DNA of 6,057 nt from an uncultured Veillonella sp. (GTDB lineage: Bacteria > Bacillota > Negativicutes > Veillonellales > Veillonellaceae). Below, piece after piece: positions 5,248-6,057 of the stretch. Under the pieces are notes generated by a model. It was not told where the DNA came from, made no database searches, and was given only the letters and a program-made list of their open reading frames with translations. The stretch is taken from NCBI GenBank assembly GCA_934202215.1, contig CAKPXR010000070.1:1-6057 (forward strand), in the 5' to 3' direction. The stretch's first letter is position 1. Each line of letters opens with the position of its first letter. Made by a program: the position numbers and the translations under genes.

Positions 5248-5492
5248 CTATATAAGAGTATCTATTTTGATTAAACATACAGTATAAACAGTATAAATCA
5301 ATCAAGATATACGCTTTTTAAAGGTCAATTATACATGACTTACAGTAATAATCTACAAAGCCAGTAATGATGCGGTTTTTATTAAAAATAACTTCCGTTT
5401 TTACTTCCACTAATGATATGTTATCGGAAGTAATTATTTTCCTATAACTGAAAAGCATAGACTATCAATGAGAATGAGTGAACAACGAACAC
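5248..5492. other. Non-coding spacer with dyads and a tandem 9-mer
   Basis: No credible gene. It holds ACAGTATAA repeated twice in tandem (5279-5296) inside the loop of an imperfect inverted repeat (TTGATT at 5267-5272 against AATCAA at 5296-5301), followed by T5 (5314-5318), possibly a weak terminator for the preceding gene. Further on, ACTTCCG (5391-5397) pairs with CGGAAGT (5425-5431), and a TGATGCGGT word lies at 5368-5376. Confidence 0.5.
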
Positions 5493-5524
5493 TTTACAAA
5501 ACTATTGATAAGCTGTAATATAAT
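5493..5524 (+). promoter_or_regulatory. Promoter of the antitoxin RNA
   Basis: TTTACA (5493-5498), 17 bases, TAATAT (5516-5521); a perfect TATAAT overlaps at 5519-5524 but would need a 20-base spacer. Either predicts a start near 5529, just at the repeat shared with the toxin gene. Confidence 0.65.
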
Positions 5525-5531
5525 ATATGAC

Positions 5532-5560
5532 TAAAGAAAGAAATAATTTGCATCGCTTAA
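5532..5560. repeat. Direct repeat, antitoxin copy
   Basis: TAAAGAAAGAAATAATT here recurs exactly at 5685-5701. The homology resumes after a short gap: GCATCGCTTAA (5550-5560) against GCAACGCCTAA (5705-5715), 9 of 11. The two-block arrangement resembles the DRa/DRb repeats of the fst locus and provides RNA-RNA pairing. Confidence 0.85.
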
Positions 5561-5568
5561 TGCAAAAG

Positions 5569-5601
5569 AAAAAAGACGGTACTGCGAATACCGTCTTTTT
5601 T
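5569..5601. terminator. Strong bidirectional terminator shared by toxin mRNA and antisense RNA
   Basis: AAAAAAGACGGTA (5569-5581) pairs perfectly with TACCGTCTTTTTT (5589-5601) around a 7-base loop. The A6 and T6 flanks give a U-run in both directions, so both convergent transcripts can end here, and their 3' ends are mutually complementary. Confidence 0.92.
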
Positions 5602-5612
5602 ATATGTGCTAG

Positions 5613-5708
5613 TTACTTGCTGAAGTATCTATCTAGCCACTTGCAAGCATAATGACTAGTTACACTTGCTATGATAGATACCATTAAAGAAAGAAATAAT
5701 TCTAGCAA
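5613..5708 (-). CDS. Small membrane toxin peptide of a type I toxin-antitoxin locus (Fst/Ldr-like)
   Basis: Peptide of 31 aa: a hydrophobic membrane helix (LELFLSLMVSIIASVTS, about residues 2-18), then HYA and a basic, aromatic tail CKWLDRYFSK. The shape, a single membrane span followed by W-L-D and charged residues, matches Fst/Ldr-type toxins and related small peptides ending in KWLD. The start is TTG at 5708-5706, chosen because AAAGGGGG (5723-5716) lies 7 bases upstream; an internal ATG (5684) has no such site and would cut the membrane span. It has its own promoter, a leader hairpin, and a terminator shared with the antisense RNA. Excess peptide would be expected to damage the membrane. 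Function rests on architecture rather than a database match. Confidence 0.65.
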   Translation of the reverse strand: MLELFLSLMVSIIASVTSHYACKWLDRYFSK

Positions 5709-5715
5709 CGCCTAA
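5685..5715. repeat. Direct repeat, toxin copy
   Basis: Second copy of TAAAGAAAGAAATAATT (5685-5701) plus GCAACGCCTAA (5705-5715). On the minus strand it covers the toxin start codon and first codons, so antisense pairing would block translation initiation. Confidence 0.85.
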
Positions 5716-5725
5716 CCCCCTTTCT

Positions 5726-5748
5726 GTTACCAGTCTAGGGAAGTAACA
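5726..5748 (-). promoter_or_regulatory. 5' hairpin of the toxin mRNA leader
   Basis: On the minus strand TGTTAC pairs with GTAACA around a 12-base loop at or near the predicted 5' end, directly ahead of the AAAGGGGG ribosome binding site. Fst-type toxin mRNAs also carry a 5' stem-loop that stabilises the RNA and delays translation. Confidence 0.5.
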
Positions 5749-5753
5749 CTCAT

Positions 5754-5788
5754 AGTATAGCACAGAAACAAGCCTACCATTCAAAAAA
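5754..5788 (-). promoter_or_regulatory. Promoter of the toxin mRNA
   Basis: Minus strand: TTGAAT upstream, 19-base spacer, extended -10 TGC-TATACT with TATACT at 5759-5754. Start expected near 5747, giving a leader of about 40 bases and an mRNA of about 180 bases to the shared terminator. A T7 run lies just upstream of the -35 and may act as an UP element. Confidence 0.6.
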
Positions 5789-5799
5789 ATGAGGGCTTT

Positions 5800-6057
5800 A
5801 TATGTATTAGTTGCTTTCAACAAAACCCAACATTTCAGATACCCTAAAAACTAATAAACCGAATACCCTAAAAAAGGGCTAAAAAAAACTAAGGTTTACT
5901 ATTAATAGAATGTAATAGCGTTACAAACCTGTAACATCAATGTTACATTACTGTTACATCAAAACATACCGTATTAAGCAGTTAAGAAAAGTTAAGGTTA
6001 TCTATTAATAAAGCATACAAAAAAGCAGTACTACTAACGTTAAGGCACAGAGTGGCA
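5800..6057. other. Repeat-rich non-coding right end
   Basis: No credible gene. Contents: ATACCCTAAAAA at 5839-5850 and 5863-5874, the second continuing into a CCCT-AAAAA-AGGG hairpin (5866-5878); an 18-bp repeat pair (5890-5907, 5993-6010); a GTTACA cluster (5920-5958); and GTTAAG at 5981, 5991 and 6039. It may be a second origin, an integrase-arm region, or the control region of a gene beyond the window. No attachment core was recognised. Confidence 0.5.
5890..6010. repeat. 18-bp direct repeats flanking a GTTACA iteron cluster
   Basis: TAAGGTTTACTATTAATA (5890-5907) and TAAGGTTATCTATTAATA (5993-6010) match at 16 of 18 positions. Between them are GTTACA at 5920, inverted TGTAAC at 5930, and TGTTACA at 5941 and 5952 (11-base step). 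TGTAACATCAATGTTACA (5930-5947) is a perfect 8-bp dyad with a 2-base centre, a good protein-binding site. The word and its step match the iterons after the replication gene. Confidence 0.7.

Larger units (their letters stand above)
5529..5603 (+). ncRNA. Antisense antitoxin RNA of a type I toxin-antitoxin locus (Fst/RNA II-like)
   Basis: Predicted RNA of about 75 nt bounded by a good promoter and a strong terminator. Its 5' part carries TAAAGAAAGAAATAATT (5532-5548), an exact copy of plus-strand 5685-5701, so it is complementary to 17 bases of the toxin mRNA start region. Next is a 7-bp hairpin, TTTGCAT-CGCTTA-ATGCAAA (5547-5566); its loop can pair with UAGGCG, the six bases directly before the toxin start codon. 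The 3' end shares the terminator with the convergent toxin mRNA, giving a third complementary region. This is the layout of RNA II in the enterococcal par/fst system. Expression is inferred. Confidence 0.65.

Noticed and set aside
5468..5518. Short plus-strand frame starting MRMSEQR, with a similar SEQR-coding stretch near 4911
   Set aside because: Only 16 codons, no ribosome binding site, and it overlaps the antitoxin promoter; the resemblance is explained by the duplicated GAGYGAACAACGAA element.
5527..5652. Plus-strand 41-codon frame (starting MTKERNN) within the antitoxin RNA
   Set aside because: No ribosome binding site, its ATG is at or before the predicted transcript start, and the frame crosses the perfect terminator, so the RNA should end before it does.
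5279..6045. CRISPR-like array among the right-hand repeats
   Set aside because: The repeats are short (6-18 bp), differently spaced and partly inverted, with no regular spacers.

Overview
The window is AT-rich (roughly one-third G+C). It has strong AGAGGTGA/GGAGG-type ribosome binding sites, sigma-70/sigma-A style promoters and intrinsic terminators, and its proteins belong to families common in phages and integrative elements of low-GC Bacillota. Genus cannot be fixed from sequence alone; a Negativicutes host such as Veillonella is only a weak guess. The content is the integration, control and replication module of a temperate phage, or of a phage-satellite-like integrated element. No structural, packaging or lysis genes are in view, and the right boundary was not found.

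Left to right: 1-83 is an attachment-side flank with two GGGGGCAA repeats next to a complete tyrosine integrase (84-1238, minus). A Cro/CI-type repressor without a visible peptidase domain follows (1269-1874, minus). A divergent control region (about 1887-2036) carries a promoter on each strand and repeated ACAAAATGT elements. Rightward genes are a small Cro-like protein (2037-2243) and a BRO-N antirepressor (2263-2919). After 300 bases of AT-rich, hairpin-containing DNA comes a compact operon of an Xis/AlpA-like HTH protein and two small unknown proteins (3222-3848). Next is a replisome-organizer gene (3972-4547), followed by GTTAC iterons, a 140-base purine-rich tract and a terminator, which together look like a replication origin. 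An unknown 99-aa gene (4948-5247) is the last sizeable protein gene. The final 800 bases contain repeats, RNA signals and a very small toxin gene.

Two RNA-based systems stand out. At about 5493-5788 there is a convergent type I toxin-antitoxin locus of Fst/par layout: a 31-codon membrane peptide gene on the minus strand (5613-5708), a short antisense RNA on the plus strand (about 5529-5603), a shared bidirectional terminator, and a direct repeat that makes the antisense RNA complementary to the toxin start region. At about 3846-3975, upstream of the replication gene, there is a candidate plasmid-like copy control: a short leader frame ending inside the ribosome binding site of the replication gene, its own ribosome binding site inside an 11-bp stem, and a minus-strand promoter and terminator that would make an antisense RNA across it.

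A 9-mer, TGATGCGGT, occurs seven times on both strands, in several reading frames and in two non-coding positions, far more often than base composition predicts. It may be a Chi-like, uptake-like or protein-binding word of the host.

Working model: the repressor holds the rightward promoter off; the Cro-like and BRO proteins flip the switch; the Xis-like protein assists integrase in excision; the replisome organizer fires an origin at the downstream iterons under antisense control; and the type I toxin system stabilises the element.
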